DNA of 64,000 nt from an uncultured Nioella sp. Its GTDB lineage: Bacteria; Pseudomonadota; Alphaproteobacteria; Rhodobacterales; Rhodobacteraceae. The DNA lies in contig CANLZL010000001.1 in the NCBI GenBank assembly GCA_947495575.1, positions 186,001 to 250,000 of the forward strand, read 5' to 3'. Below are positions 27,524 to 35,982 of this stretch, in pieces; within the stretch, counting starts at the first letter, position 1; every line of letters begins with the position of its first letter. Below the pieces are notes generated by a model, which searched no databases, was not told where the DNA came from, and was given only the letters and a program-made list of their open reading frames with translations. The translations under genes were made by a program, and so were the position numbers.

Positions 27524-27580
27524 ACACCGGTGGTCTGTTTTCACACCGGAGGTCTATTTTTATACCGGAGGTCTATTCGG
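27524..27580. repeat. three 19-bp direct repeats
   Basis: Three head-to-tail copies with a period of exactly 19 bp begin at 27524, 27543 and 27562: acaccggtggtctgttttc, acaccggaggtctattttt, ataccggaggtctattcgg. The shared core is A(C/T)ACCGG(A/T)GGTCT(A/G)TT. They stand 51 bases upstream of the GSCFA gene start. The array could be a tandem operator; it is too short to be a CRISPR. Confidence 0.85.
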
Positions 27581-27630
27581 CCACTTCAAAATAGAATTAC
27601 TATATTAGGAACATAATCAAAAGGAATAAC

Positions 27631-29421
27631 ATGACTAACAACCCCTACAAGGCTCTTCCGCGTAACCGGTTCTGGCGTAGCGGTGTTCAAGAGTCCGATC
27701 CGGCACAAATGTTGGATATTCATGATCCTGCCATCGTGCTGGAAAAATCTGACACGATCGTGACAATGGGCAGCTGCTTTGCTCAGCATATCGCCAACTG
27801 GCTACGCGATCGGGGATGTACCGTGCCGTATTACGATGCAACGGACAACATTCGCGCAAAATCCTTTTCGGCCAACTACGGCAATATCTACACGGTCCGA
27901 CAGGCGGTGCAGCTTTTGCAAGAGGTACAGGGCACGCACTCGCCAAGTGAGCCAGCCTGGCATATTGAGGGGGGCTTTGCAGACTCGTTGCGCCCGGCCC
28001 AGTTTGAAACGGCGTTCAATAGTCCGCAGGCCGTGGTTGTCTCACGGCAACAGCATCTGGATGCTGTGCGGACCGCGATCCAAGATCTAGACGTTCTGGT
28101 CTTTACGCTTGGCCTGACAGAGGCGTGGCGTATCCGCGCTTGCGGGACGATCCTTCCGACGGCGCCAGGGGTCATTGCCGGTAAGTTTGACGACGCCCGC
28201 TATGAGTTTGTCAATTTCCGCTACGGCGATGTTTTGAGTGATCTTGAGGCGCTTTGCCATGAGATTCGGGCGCTGCGCGGTGGGCGCGATTTTCGCATGT
28301 TGCTGACGGTCTCGCCCGTGCCGCTGACCGCAACGGCGTCGGGTGAGCATATCTTGCGTGCCTCTACCTATTCGAAATCTGTCTTGCGTGCTGTGGCAGG
28401 GGATTTCTGTGCTGATCACAGCTTTGCCGACTATTTCCCTTCGTTTGAGATGGTCACCAACCCGGCAGCAAAATCAGGGCAATTTGAGGATAACCTCAGA
28501 TCGGTGCGGCCGGATGCGGTGGCGGTGGTTATGACGACATTCGAGCGCCTTTGCCTCGCGGATGCGCCGCAGGACGATGTGACGTCTGCTGGCGTCGGTG
28601 ATGTGGATTGCGAGGATGCCTTACTTGACGCATTTGCCTTACCGGATCGAACGACACCTACATCCGAAAAACCACCGCTGCTGTTGGTAGGCAATAGCCA
28701 TCTGGGATCAGGGAAAGTACAGGCCGATTGCAACCCGATGGGCCAGTCGCTGAAATTCGCGGCGACAAATTTCCTGGCGCAGAACCCGTTCGAGGTTGTT
28801 CAGCGGAACAGCTTTCGGCGTTTTGAGTTTCGTGAGGGAATGCGCAGCAATTTTTCCGACTTCACATGCGATGATGCTCGCGTTTTGATCATTGTAGGTT
28901 GTGGCTTCATGGGGGATGGTATTGTGCGTGCGCATGGCGCCGTCGAGGCGGGCGGTGAAGGTATCAACGGCCGAGATATTTCACCGGACTTACCGATTTT
29001 GCAGGAAGTAACGCCTGAACTCGTCGCGTTCTACGGACCCGTAGTAAACCGTATTGTTATGAATGCGCGAAAAATAGAAGAATTCTGCGATTTCGAGCAT
29101 GTTTTCTGGATCGCCGCGCCTGATATGACTGAGGGATCGGCACGTTTTCGGCTTGGGCAGGAGTTTGTCAATTCGGGGTCTTACAAGGTGCACAAGGAGG
29201 CCTATACTCGGGCGTTTCAAGAAACGCTTGGCCAGCAGACTGGTTTAGTACGTTTTATCACCCACTCACCGGATGACCTGAACACACAAAGCGGCTTCGC
29301 GGACAACCGGTTCCGGGCCAATTCGAACCCCTGGGACATTCACTGCAACCCCGACTTCTATCAGGGGGCGTTCGACCAGATCTGGCTGGCGCTGATGCCT
29401 CAGCCCGCAGCCAGCGTCTGA
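27631..29421 (+). CDS. GSCFA domain-containing protein
   Basis: A 596-residue protein with the GSCFA motif that names the family (TMGSCFAQHIANWL, near residue 50) in its N-terminal SGNH-hydrolase-like domain, plus YGNIYTVRQAVQLL, TLGLTEAW and TVSPVPLTAT. A second half (about residues 345-580) looks like another SGNH-type segment beginning LLLVGNSHL with SNPWDIHCNPDF near the end. Members are thought to act on polysaccharide or acyl groups, unproven. No signal peptide is seen. It is the only large intact gene of the island and sits behind the 19-bp repeats. Confidence 0.85.
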   Translation: MTNNPYKALPRNRFWRSGVQESDPAQMLDIHDPAIVLEKSDTIVTMGSCFAQHIANWLRDRGCTVPYYDATDNIRAKSFSANYGNIYTVRQAVQLLQEVQGTHSPSEPAWHIEGGFADSLRPAQFETAFNSPQAVVVSRQQHLDAVRTAIQDLDVLVFTLGLTEAWRIRACGTILPTAPGVIAGKFDDARYEFVNFRYGDVLSDLEALCHEIRALRGGRDFRMLLTVSPVPLTATASGEHILRASTYSKSVLRAVAGDFCADHSFADYFPSFEMVTNPAAKSGQFEDNLRSVRPDAVAVVMTTFERLCLADAPQDDVTSAGVGDVDCEDALLDAFALPDRTTPTSEKPPLLLVGNSHLGSGKVQADCNPMGQSLKFAATNFLAQNPFEVVQRNSFRRFEFREGMRSNFSDFTCDDARVLIIVGCGFMGDGIVRAHGAVEAGGEGINGRDISPDLPILQEVTPELVAFYGPVVNRIVMNARKIEEFCDFEHVFWIAAPDMTEGSARFRLGQEFVNSGSYKVHKEAYTRAFQETLGQQTGLVRFITHSPDDLNTQSGFADNRFRANSNPWDIHCNPDFYQGAFDQIWLALMPQPAASV

Positions 29422-29880
29422 CAGAAGCATCCGCGCTTTTCTGTAGGGGGCATCAGTGAGCCACAGGCTCCGATTAGGGTCAGGATTCATAACCAAAATA
29501 TGACGGTTGCAGCGAGAGGGATTGCTGAAAGGAATACACTGGGGCATCGGTCATAATGGGTTGAGACGCGCCGCCAGTCTTTGAGCCTGCTGAACTGCGT
29601 TTGACCTGCTCCCCGGTAGCGTCGCGGCGAGAGGCGGCAACGCGGGACGAACCTGCCGCTGGTTTCTACGACCTCAATGTCTGGTCTGGCACATGGCACT
29701 CGCATTGGTAGGGAGAATTTCTAAGAGGCTCGGTCACATTTGCATTTTTTCCGATGGCCTCATCTCAGTCGACTTGAGCAGTCCGAACTTTCTGTAGGTG
29801 TGAGACGAAAGCCGTGAGGGCCGGAGATAACAGAAGATCTTCAGGACCTGCATGGCAGTGGCGCAGTTTCGGTCGTCTTC
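29422..29880. other. intergenic stretch of the island
   Basis: About 460 bases after the GSCFA gene contain no convincing gene. From 29818 on, the frame of the following acyltransferase-like region is already open without a usable ATG, so the right end may be the 5' remnant of that gene. Confidence 0.4.
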
Positions 29881-30597
29881 GTGGGCGATCCGTTCCAAAC
29901 CGACGCAATCGCCACCGAAACGCAGGGCTGGGCGCTGAGCAATCCGTTCAAAACGCATTTCACTGTTGATCTGCGTGAAAATTGGAGACAGGCAAGATCG
30001 GAAGTGGTGCGGCGACTGTCGCGCAGAGCGCTCGAAAACCAGACCTTCGCGTGCCTCGATCCAAGCCCGGCTCAGGCGAATGGATTGTGGGCGCTCTACC
30101 AGAATACCATCGTGCGGCACAATGTGTCTGGCATTCAGCGCTTGTCGCTCAAGTGCCTGTCCGCGCAACTGGCGGTTCCGGGCTTAGTGCTGATTGAGGC
30201 GCGCGACGAAAGTGGGCTGACCGGTGCGATCACGGCCTTCATTCATGGATCGACTGCGGTGGCCCATTTAGAGTTCCTCGCCGCCGGGTCTCATGCCAAA
30301 CGTACTAGCTATGGATTGTTGCACGTGATGCTGGAGACGCTGGAAGCAAAGGGGTGTCATGAGGTGACGCTGGGCGGCTGCGCAGGAATGCACGACGACC
30401 TGTCTGATGGTCTGGCGCAGTTCAAGTCGAAATGGGCCACCGGAACCCGACGAGCGATGCTTTGCGGGGCTGTCCTGGACGAAGCCGCCTATGCAGCACT
30501 GTCCGCTTACGCTGGAGTGGCAGTGACAGATTTCTTCCCGCGCTACCGCGCCCCTCTGGGACGACTTGCCTGGGACCCTCAATCCGGCACCTCGTGA
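29881..30597 (+). CDS. GNAT/FemAB-like acyltransferase, probably 5'-truncated
   Basis: About 238 residues from a GTG at 29881. The C-terminal part has a GNAT/FemAB-like look: GLVLIEARDESGLTGAITAFIHGSTAVAHLEFLAAGSHAKRTSYGLLHVMLETLEAKGCHEVTLGG, with the tail FKSKWATGTRRAMLCG resembling the FK.KWG..... end of FemAB-like proteins. The frame is open for 21 codons before 29881 without ATG, after a TGA at 29815-29817, and there is no ribosome site, so the true N-terminus seems lost. Function is unknown; the identification is tentative. Confidence 0.4.
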   Translation: MGDPFQTDAIATETQGWALSNPFKTHFTVDLRENWRQARSEVVRRLSRRALENQTFACLDPSPAQANGLWALYQNTIVRHNVSGIQRLSLKCLSAQLAVPGLVLIEARDESGLTGAITAFIHGSTAVAHLEFLAAGSHAKRTSYGLLHVMLETLEAKGCHEVTLGGCAGMHDDLSDGLAQFKSKWATGTRRAMLCGAVLDEAAYAALSAYAGVAVTDFFPRYRAPLGRLAWDPQSGTS

Positions 30598-30939
30598 AAG
30601 ACGTGGTTGAACTGTAAATCGCCATTAGCAGTGCTGCGCATGAAGGGCAGAGACTGAGCAAATAATTGGCGAGTCAAATACGGTCCGTTTGCCACGTGCG
30701 CCGCAATCGTTGGAACGGATGAAAAATACTAAGCCGCAAATCCTTAGCCGAACTGTCTTTGATTCTGTCACGTTTTTGGCAGCAGACTCAGGACCGAAAC
30801 GTCGCCATCCGACGGCAGTTCGGTAGGTTTGAACTCACTGCCGTTCTTGGAGGTAATGAAGCGAGTTGTGATGGAGTGCACCAGCCGACGTCAGCTTGTC
30901 GTTGCGGAGGGCTTGGCAGATCGGAGGATCAGTCTTGGA
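30598..30939. other. intergenic stretch, nothing recognised
   Basis: About 340 bases between the acyltransferase-like gene and the integrase remnant. Open frames are short and match no family I know. A gccatccgacggc-type short dyad lies near 30805. Confidence 0.35.
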
Positions 30940-31206
30940 AACACCAAACCTATCAACTTTTCGTGCAATTCGCCCCGCTTGGAACAAGGGTCGCATCGTT
31001 GGTCTGAGACGGCCTTTGAAGCCCAAACACGTTTGGGCACTCCAAGTTCGACTTGAACTGGCCAAAGGCAACGCGACCTTGCGCTGTTTAATATGGCAAT
31101 CGATAGCAAGCTTCGCGGCTGTGATATTGTGAAGATTAAAGTCGTTGACGTGATGGCATCGGGGCGCAGCAAAGCTGACCGTGGTCGTAGTAGGACCACT
31201 CGATAG
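30940..31206 (+). pseudogene. tyrosine recombinase (integrase) remnant
   Basis: Two frames together recall the N-terminal half of a small tyrosine-type integrase common in proteobacteria: FRAIRPAWNKGRIVG, then RPLKPKHVWALQVRLELA in one frame, and DLALFNMAIDSKLRGCD with IVKIKVVDVMASG in another. The frame change is near 31070. After ASGRSKAD the similarity stops, and a TAG lies at 31204-31206. The C-terminal half with the catalytic Arg-His-Arg-Tyr is absent. The remnant marks the right side of the accessory region. Confidence 0.75.
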
Positions 31207-31254
31207 GGGCATCTCGGAATTGCCCCGATAATTAACCGCAGATTCTTGCAATAC

Positions 31255-32553
31255 CTAAGACGCTATCTCTTTTTGATTTGCCTTTCGTGGGGTTTTTGTC
31301 AAATTTTTGATCGCGCGAGACGTTGCGATTTTTCCTTTCAACGCAAAGGCTTGGTGATTGTTTTCAACCTCAGCCAAGTCATAAAGGTAATTGACCATTG
31401 CCCCCCCCGATTGCGCCTGTCCGTTGGCTGAGCTGTCGGCACCTGCGTGAACGTCGAAAATCTCGGCTCCGTTGCTAAGGTGGAACCTCGCCACGGGATC
31501 AAAAGGCGCGCCATCCTTTTGCTTTGCCTCCAGTAAATATCGCGCGGCAAAGGCGCGAACCTCTTCAGAAGACCCGGCCCCTTCCAGAACTACAGCAGCG
31601 GTGTCTCCGAATGTTTCGTCTTGCGTTTGACCAGCCAGCCACGTCTTAAATCGCGGAATGGGAGAGAGAGTGACGAAGTGAGTCAGCTGAGGCAGCTCCA
31701 TTGAAAGCTGTTTGACCACCTCCTTAATCAACAGATTGCCAAAACTGATCCCCTTTAAGCCCTGCTGGCAATTTGAAATTGAATAGAATACTGCAGTTGT
31801 TGCCTGTTCAGGACCCAGTGGAGTCCGGTTTTCTGATAAGAGATCATCGACCGAGCCAGGGATGTGATCGCTCAGCGCAACTTCAACGAAAATCAGTGGC
31901 TCATCAGGCATTGCGGGGTGGAAGAAAGCGAAACACCGGCGGTCCGATGGGCTTAGCCTGCGGCGAAGGTCATCCAGATCGTCAATGGCGTGGACGGCTT
32001 CATAGGCCACGATCTTGTCCAGCAAAGCGGCAGGGGCCATCCAATCGATTTGCTTTAGGACCAGAAACCCGAGATTAAACCAGCTGCGAAGCAGAAGTGC
32101 AAAATCCAGATCGGTGCGGGCAAGGTCTGGATTGGATTTCATCAGTCGCAACAGGTCGACCCGCATCGACACCAAATCGGCGGTCGCACCTGCAGGCTGG
32201 TTCAAGCGTCGCAGCAATTTGCGCCGTTTTCCCGTAGACGCAGCGAAGACGCGGGCATAGCTTTCTGTGCTGCCTGTGGCCGCATAATCCTGAGCCAAAA
32301 CGGCCAGCGCGGTTGCGTCGATTTCCAATTGATCATTCATGAATTCAAAGAATTTCAGTTTGGCTGGGTCATCAAATGTGCGGTACCGCGCCAAGACGAC
32401 CTCGGCCAGCTTTTGGCCTGAGACCTCGCCTTCTTCAGCCAGCAGAGCGTAACAAAGCCCAGCAATGTCTCGCCTATCATCGTCGCGGCGAGCTGCTCCC
32501 TTGCGATCAAAAAGTGTGGTGAGAATATCCGGAAGAAATCGATTCCGTTGCAT
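31255..32553 (-). CDS. malonyl-CoA decarboxylase
   Basis: A 432-residue malonyl-CoA decarboxylase, giving acetyl-CoA and CO2. Family landmarks: RRCFAFFHPAMPDEPLIFVEVAL, VFYSISNCQQGLKGISFGNLLIKEV and THFVTLSPIPRFKTWL, plus NGAEIFDVHAGADSS near the C-terminus. The start at 32553 (ATG, after cttgggg) is preferred over an upstream TTG at 32565. It lies 19 bases after the YciI-like gene in a two-gene transcript diverging from the RutE/TRAP/dioxygenase operon, which links it to malonate or malonic semialdehyde metabolism. Confidence 0.92.
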   Translation of the reverse strand: MQRNRFLPDILTTLFDRKGAARRDDDRRDIAGLCYALLAEEGEVSGQKLAEVVLARYRTFDDPAKLKFFEFMNDQLEIDATALAVLAQDYAATGSTESYARVFAASTGKRRKLLRRLNQPAGATADLVSMRVDLLRLMKSNPDLARTDLDFALLLRSWFNLGFLVLKQIDWMAPAALLDKIVAYEAVHAIDDLDDLRRRLSPSDRRCFAFFHPAMPDEPLIFVEVALSDHIPGSVDDLLSENRTPLGPEQATTAVFYSISNCQQGLKGISFGNLLIKEVVKQLSMELPQLTHFVTLSPIPRFKTWLAGQTQDETFGDTAAVVLEGAGSSEEVRAFAARYLLEAKQKDGAPFDPVARFHLSNGAEIFDVHAGADSSANGQAQSGGAMVNYLYDLAEVENNHQAFALKGKIATSRAIKNLTKTPRKANQKEIAS

Positions 32554-32571
32554 TGTTGGCCCCAAGCCGAT

Positions 32572-32958
32572 CTAGGGCAAAATGACAGATTGGGACGACA
32601 ATGAAATTGTAAAACTTAGCGCCCCTTCGTTTATCAGCCATTTCCGGATTTCATAGTTGCGCGCACATGCGAGGTGCATCGGGTCGTTGTCGGCAATGGC
32701 GCGAGCGGCTTGCAAATTGGTGGCGCGGTAAATGATCATACCTTCTGCTTCCATCATCTCGCCGGTGGCATCGGACACGGGCCCGGCCAAGACAAGCGAA
32801 CCCTCGGCCTCCATGGTTTTTTGGTAATCGAGATGCGCTGGCAACGTTGCTTTGACCAATTCCATATTTCCCGCAGGGACGGACTTCACAACAAACAACT
32901 CCATAGCCAGCGCTCCACGGGCCCTGGCCTCATTCTTGTATTCTTCCCATTTTGGCAT
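32572..32958 (-). CDS. YciI family protein
   Basis: A 128-residue protein of the YciI-like ferredoxin-fold family: ELFVVKSVPAGNMELVKATLPAHLDYQ, then EGSLVLAGPVSDATGEM and RAIADNDPMHLACARNYEIRKW. The histidine in LPAHLDY and the aspartate in NDPM are the residues usually kept. Members are small decarboxylase- or dehydrochlorinase-like enzymes of uncertain role. The start at 32958 has ggggag 8 bases upstream. Confidence 0.85.
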   Translation of the reverse strand: MPKWEEYKNEARARGALAMELFVVKSVPAGNMELVKATLPAHLDYQKTMEAEGSLVLAGPVSDATGEMMEAEGMIIYRATNLQAARAIADNDPMHLACARNYEIRKWLINEGALSFTISLSSQSVILP

Positions 32959-33017
32959 GGTGCGACTCCCCTTCATTTACAACAGCATAGCCTCGATATT
33001 TTCAAGCATAAACAAAA

Positions 33018-33029
33018 AAAATCGATTTT
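33018..33029. promoter_or_regulatory. palindrome in the divergent promoter region
   Basis: AAAATCGATTTT is a perfect 12-bp palindrome in the AT-rich space between the divergent YciI and RutE-like genes. It is a plausible operator for the GntR regulator at the end of the right-hand operon, but that link is only inferred. Confidence 0.4.
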
Positions 33030-33084
33030 ATTGGACAAAGAATAAAAAACACGACAGTTTTAGGGGCGAATCTGGGAGGGCTCG

Positions 33085-33744
33085 ATGGCTGAGGCTGCAT
33101 CACTTGAGGAATTACGGGCAAAGGCCCAAGCCGACGTTCGCGACATGCGCAGCACACTGCAAAGGCTGAACGAGGCAGAGATCGAACTGCTCTTCACCCA
33201 GGCGCGGTCGCATTATGCCTGGACAGACGCGCCCGTCTCGGATGACCTGTTGCACCGGATTTTTGACATTACCAAAATGGGCCCAACCAGCATGAATTCA
33301 TGCCCGGCGCGGTTCGTTTTTGTCCGCTCGGAAGCGGGCAAAAAAAGGATAGCGAAATCCCTGAAACCCGCAAATGTACCAAAAGTGATGGGCGCGCCGG
33401 TTACAGCGATTATCGCTTACGACTTGGAGTTCTGGACGGAACTGCTGCGCTTGTTTCCCCATGAAGATCGCCGCCCTCATTTCGAAGGCAAGCCAGAACA
33501 TGCAGAAAACACGGCATTTCGGAACGGCACCCTGCAGGGGGCCTATTTCATGATCGCAGCGCGTGCGCTTGGCTTGGATGTTGGGGCAATATCAGGCTTC
33601 GACAACGCGATAATCGACGCAGAGTTCTTCGCCGGCACGGCGTTGAAATCCAACTTCTTGTGCAACCTCGGTTACGCCGACGAAACGGCGCTGTTCCAAC
33701 GACTGCCGCGATTTGACTTCGATGATGTTTGCGAAATTCTCTGA
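33085..33744 (+). CDS. nitroreductase family, RutE/malonic semialdehyde reductase-like
   Basis: A 219-residue FMN-dependent nitroreductase-family protein resembling RutE (malonic semialdehyde reductase giving 3-hydroxypropionate). Landmarks: LFTQARSHYAWTD, KMGPTSMNSCPARFVFV, PVTAIIAYDLEFW, FRNGTLQGAYFMIAARALGLD and ISGFDNAIIDAEF. It opens an operon that diverges from malonyl-CoA decarboxylase; with that neighbour the two enzymes handle three-carbon malonate-related compounds. No other Rut-pathway genes (rutA, rutB) are present. Confidence 0.88.
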   Translation: MAEAASLEELRAKAQADVRDMRSTLQRLNEAEIELLFTQARSHYAWTDAPVSDDLLHRIFDITKMGPTSMNSCPARFVFVRSEAGKKRIAKSLKPANVPKVMGAPVTAIIAYDLEFWTELLRLFPHEDRRPHFEGKPEHAENTAFRNGTLQGAYFMIAARALGLDVGAISGFDNAIIDAEFFAGTALKSNFLCNLGYADETALFQRLPRFDFDDVCEIL

Positions 33745-33762
33745 CGTAAGGATGACTGCCTC

Positions 33763-34224
33763 ATGGCGATCAAAATGAAAACCTCGGTAACCTTGGCAAT
33801 CGACGCAACCTGTCACAGCCATTCGGTGGCGCAAGTACGCACGCGGGATCTTATGCAGATCATCGACGAACCAGTAGAACGGCACGGCACGAACCTTGGA
33901 TTTACGCCGACCGATACCGCTCTAAGCGCTCTAGCGGGCTGCACAAACACCATTGGCCACAAATGTGCCGCCAAGCTGGGTGTGGACATTGGCAATCTGA
34001 AGATATCGATCAAATGCCGTTTTAACCGTTTGGGCGTGACTTTGGCGGAAGAAATCGATGTGCCGTTTGAAGAGATTGACCTTTTGGTCTTGTCCGACGG
34101 AAGCGCCACTCAAGACGAATTGAACGTGGTTGCTGCAGAGGTCTCCAAGTTTTGCCCGCTTGCCAAATTGTTTCGTGGGGCAGGGACCATCATCAATGAG
34201 GACTGGCGGAAAGCCGGACAATAA
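33763..34224 (+). CDS. OsmC family protein
   Basis: A 153-residue OsmC/Ohr-like protein. Two cysteines fit the peroxiredoxin-like pair: one in LSALAGCTNTIGH near residue 60 and one in VSKFCPLAKLFRGAG near residue 134. Such proteins reduce organic hydroperoxides or bind acyl/thiol compounds. Its place inside a ring-cleavage operon suggests detoxification of reactive intermediates. It follows the reductase gene by 18 bases. Confidence 0.88.
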   Translation: MAIKMKTSVTLAIDATCHSHSVAQVRTRDLMQIIDEPVERHGTNLGFTPTDTALSALAGCTNTIGHKCAAKLGVDIGNLKISIKCRFNRLGVTLAEEIDVPFEEIDLLVLSDGSATQDELNVVAAEVSKFCPLAKLFRGAGTIINEDWRKAGQ

Positions 34225-34245
34225 TTTTTCTGGGAGGAGAAGAAA

Positions 34246-35328
34246 ATGAAACTGACAAGACGTATTGCTTTAGCGACTTCAGTCGCCCTGGGGCTTTCGG
34301 GGGCCTTGGGAGGGGCCGTTACAGCCCAAGAAGTCATCAATCTCACGGCAATTGACGGTTATCCCGAACGTTCCATGTGGGTCGCAGAGTTTTCTGGCTT
34401 TTTCATCCCTCGCGTTGATGAGCTTCTGGCCGAGCAGGGCAACTATCAGATCAACTGGATGGAAGCCTATGGTGGCCAAATCGTGCGGCCGCGCGGTGTG
34501 CTAGAGGGCATTAACCTTGGTCTGGGCGATATCGGTATTGTGACGACCATCTTCCACAATTCTGCCTTGCCGTCGCAGGGGATCTCGGCTGTGACGCCGT
34601 TTGTGGCGGCTGACGCCCGTGTTGTGGCGCAGGCCGTCGATGAGATCGCCCGCGAGTTCCCTCAAATGGGTGCCGAACTTGCGGCAGAAAACCAAGTCTA
34701 TCTTGCGACCGGCGTAGTCTTGGACACCTATCAGATTTTCTCAACGCAACCGGTTAGTTCGCTGTCCGATCTGGAAGGTCTCAGGATCGCCGGAGCCGGC
34801 TATAACCTGCGCTACCTCGAAGGTATTCCGGGCGCTGCAGGTGTTCGCGGTGGCCTGCCAGATTTCTACAACATGCTGCAAACCGGAGTAGTGGAGGCAG
34901 CAATGCTTTGGCCGGAAGCTGCCGGAACATTCAATATCTCTGAAGTGGCGCCCTACATGCTTCAGGCTGACCTGGGTGCCGTGAATTCCAAGACCGTAAC
35001 TGTGAATGCCGACGTCTGGGCCAATCTGCCAGAAGAGGTGCAGGAAGTCCTTCAGCAGGTTGCGATTGAATATCGCGATCATGTGGCGGGTATCGCCATG
35101 GACCGCGCAGAAGCGGCCCGTCAGGCGTATGTCGAAAGCGGCGGCACGATCATTGTGATGAGTGACGAAGAGCGCCAGGCTTGGGCTGACAGTATGCCCA
35201 ACATCGCGCTTGAATGGGCGGCCAATCTGGATGGTACAGGTGCGCCCGGCACCGAAATGCTCGTCGCCTACATGAACAAGCTGCGGGATGCAGGGTTTAC
35301 GCCGCTGCGCGATTGGGCGGCTGAGTAA
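34246..35328 (+). CDS. TRAP transporter substrate-binding protein
   Basis: A 360-residue periplasmic protein of the DctP family with a cleavable signal (MKLTRRIALATSVALGLSGALGGAVTAQ). It has the family pattern LEGLRIAGAGYNLRYLEGI and the segment GLPDFYNMLQTGVVEAAMLWPE. It captures an organic acid for the membrane pair encoded next. An aggaggag site lies before the ATG. The gene is followed by dctQ- and dctM-type genes, giving a complete TRAP system. Confidence 0.93.
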   Translation: MKLTRRIALATSVALGLSGALGGAVTAQEVINLTAIDGYPERSMWVAEFSGFFIPRVDELLAEQGNYQINWMEAYGGQIVRPRGVLEGINLGLGDIGIVTTIFHNSALPSQGISAVTPFVAADARVVAQAVDEIAREFPQMGAELAAENQVYLATGVVLDTYQIFSTQPVSSLSDLEGLRIAGAGYNLRYLEGIPGAAGVRGGLPDFYNMLQTGVVEAAMLWPEAAGTFNISEVAPYMLQADLGAVNSKTVTVNADVWANLPEEVQEVLQQVAIEYRDHVAGIAMDRAEAARQAYVESGGTIIVMSDEERQAWADSMPNIALEWAANLDGTGAPGTEMLVAYMNKLRDAGFTPLRDWAAE

Positions 35329-35349
35329 GGCCGGGATAGGACCAAAAGC

Positions 35350-35979
35350 ATGATCGTCACGGGTCTTAGAAAAATTGAGCGTTGGGTCGTGGCGATTGCG
35401 ATCATTGCCAATGTCAGCGGTGCGTTCGTATTGCTGACATTGGTGGCGATCATGAATGTCGATGTGGTCTCACGAAACCTCTTTAACGCGCCGTTCCGAG
35501 GTGTTGTTGAAGTCGTGATCTTCTCATTGGCACTAATTGTGTTTCTTCAACTTCCCGATGTGGTCCGCACCGGGCGGCTGACACGCTCAGACGGGTTTTT
35601 GGGGTTGCTGCGCAGTCGGTCACCCCGTTCTGGGGCGGCACTTTCGCGGGTTCTGGATGGTGTCGCATGTGTATTCATGTGCCTGATCGTATGGACGGTT
35701 TGGCCTGAGTTCACGGAAAGCTTTGAGAGTTGCCATTTTTTCACGCCGCCAGAATTTGGCCCGGAGCCAACGGGAAACCTTTGGGCAGATTTCAGGACCG
35801 GTCTGGCACGCTGCGACTACTTTGGAACGCCCGGCATTCTGCAGGCGCCATGGTGGCCCGTGCGCCTTGCCATCGCATTCGGCTGCGCTTGGGCGGCGAT
35901 CTTGTTTTTCTTCAAAGCGGTTTTGGGCGATGCGCAGGGGCCGCGCCATGTCACTGCACAATCCAGTGGCGAGGTTTAA
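35350..35979 (+). CDS. TRAP transporter small permease (DctQ)
   Basis: A 209-residue protein with four hydrophobic segments, fitting the small DctQ membrane subunit: FVLLTLVAIMNVDVVSRNLFNAPFRGVVEVVIFS, then a longer-than-usual hydrophilic loop (FFTPPEFGPEPTGNLWADFR) near residue 135. It sits between the binding protein and the large permease, whose start follows its stop by 3 bases. Confidence 0.9.
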   Translation: MIVTGLRKIERWVVAIAIIANVSGAFVLLTLVAIMNVDVVSRNLFNAPFRGVVEVVIFSLALIVFLQLPDVVRTGRLTRSDGFLGLLRSRSPRSGAALSRVLDGVACVFMCLIVWTVWPEFTESFESCHFFTPPEFGPEPTGNLWADFRTGLARCDYFGTPGILQAPWWPVRLAIAFGCAWAAILFFFKAVLGDAQGPRHVTAQSSGEV

Positions 35980-35982
35980 GCG

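Noticed and set aside
27524-27580. The three 19-bp repeats as a mini-CRISPR.
   Set aside because: The repeats are head-to-tail without spacers and only three copies exist.
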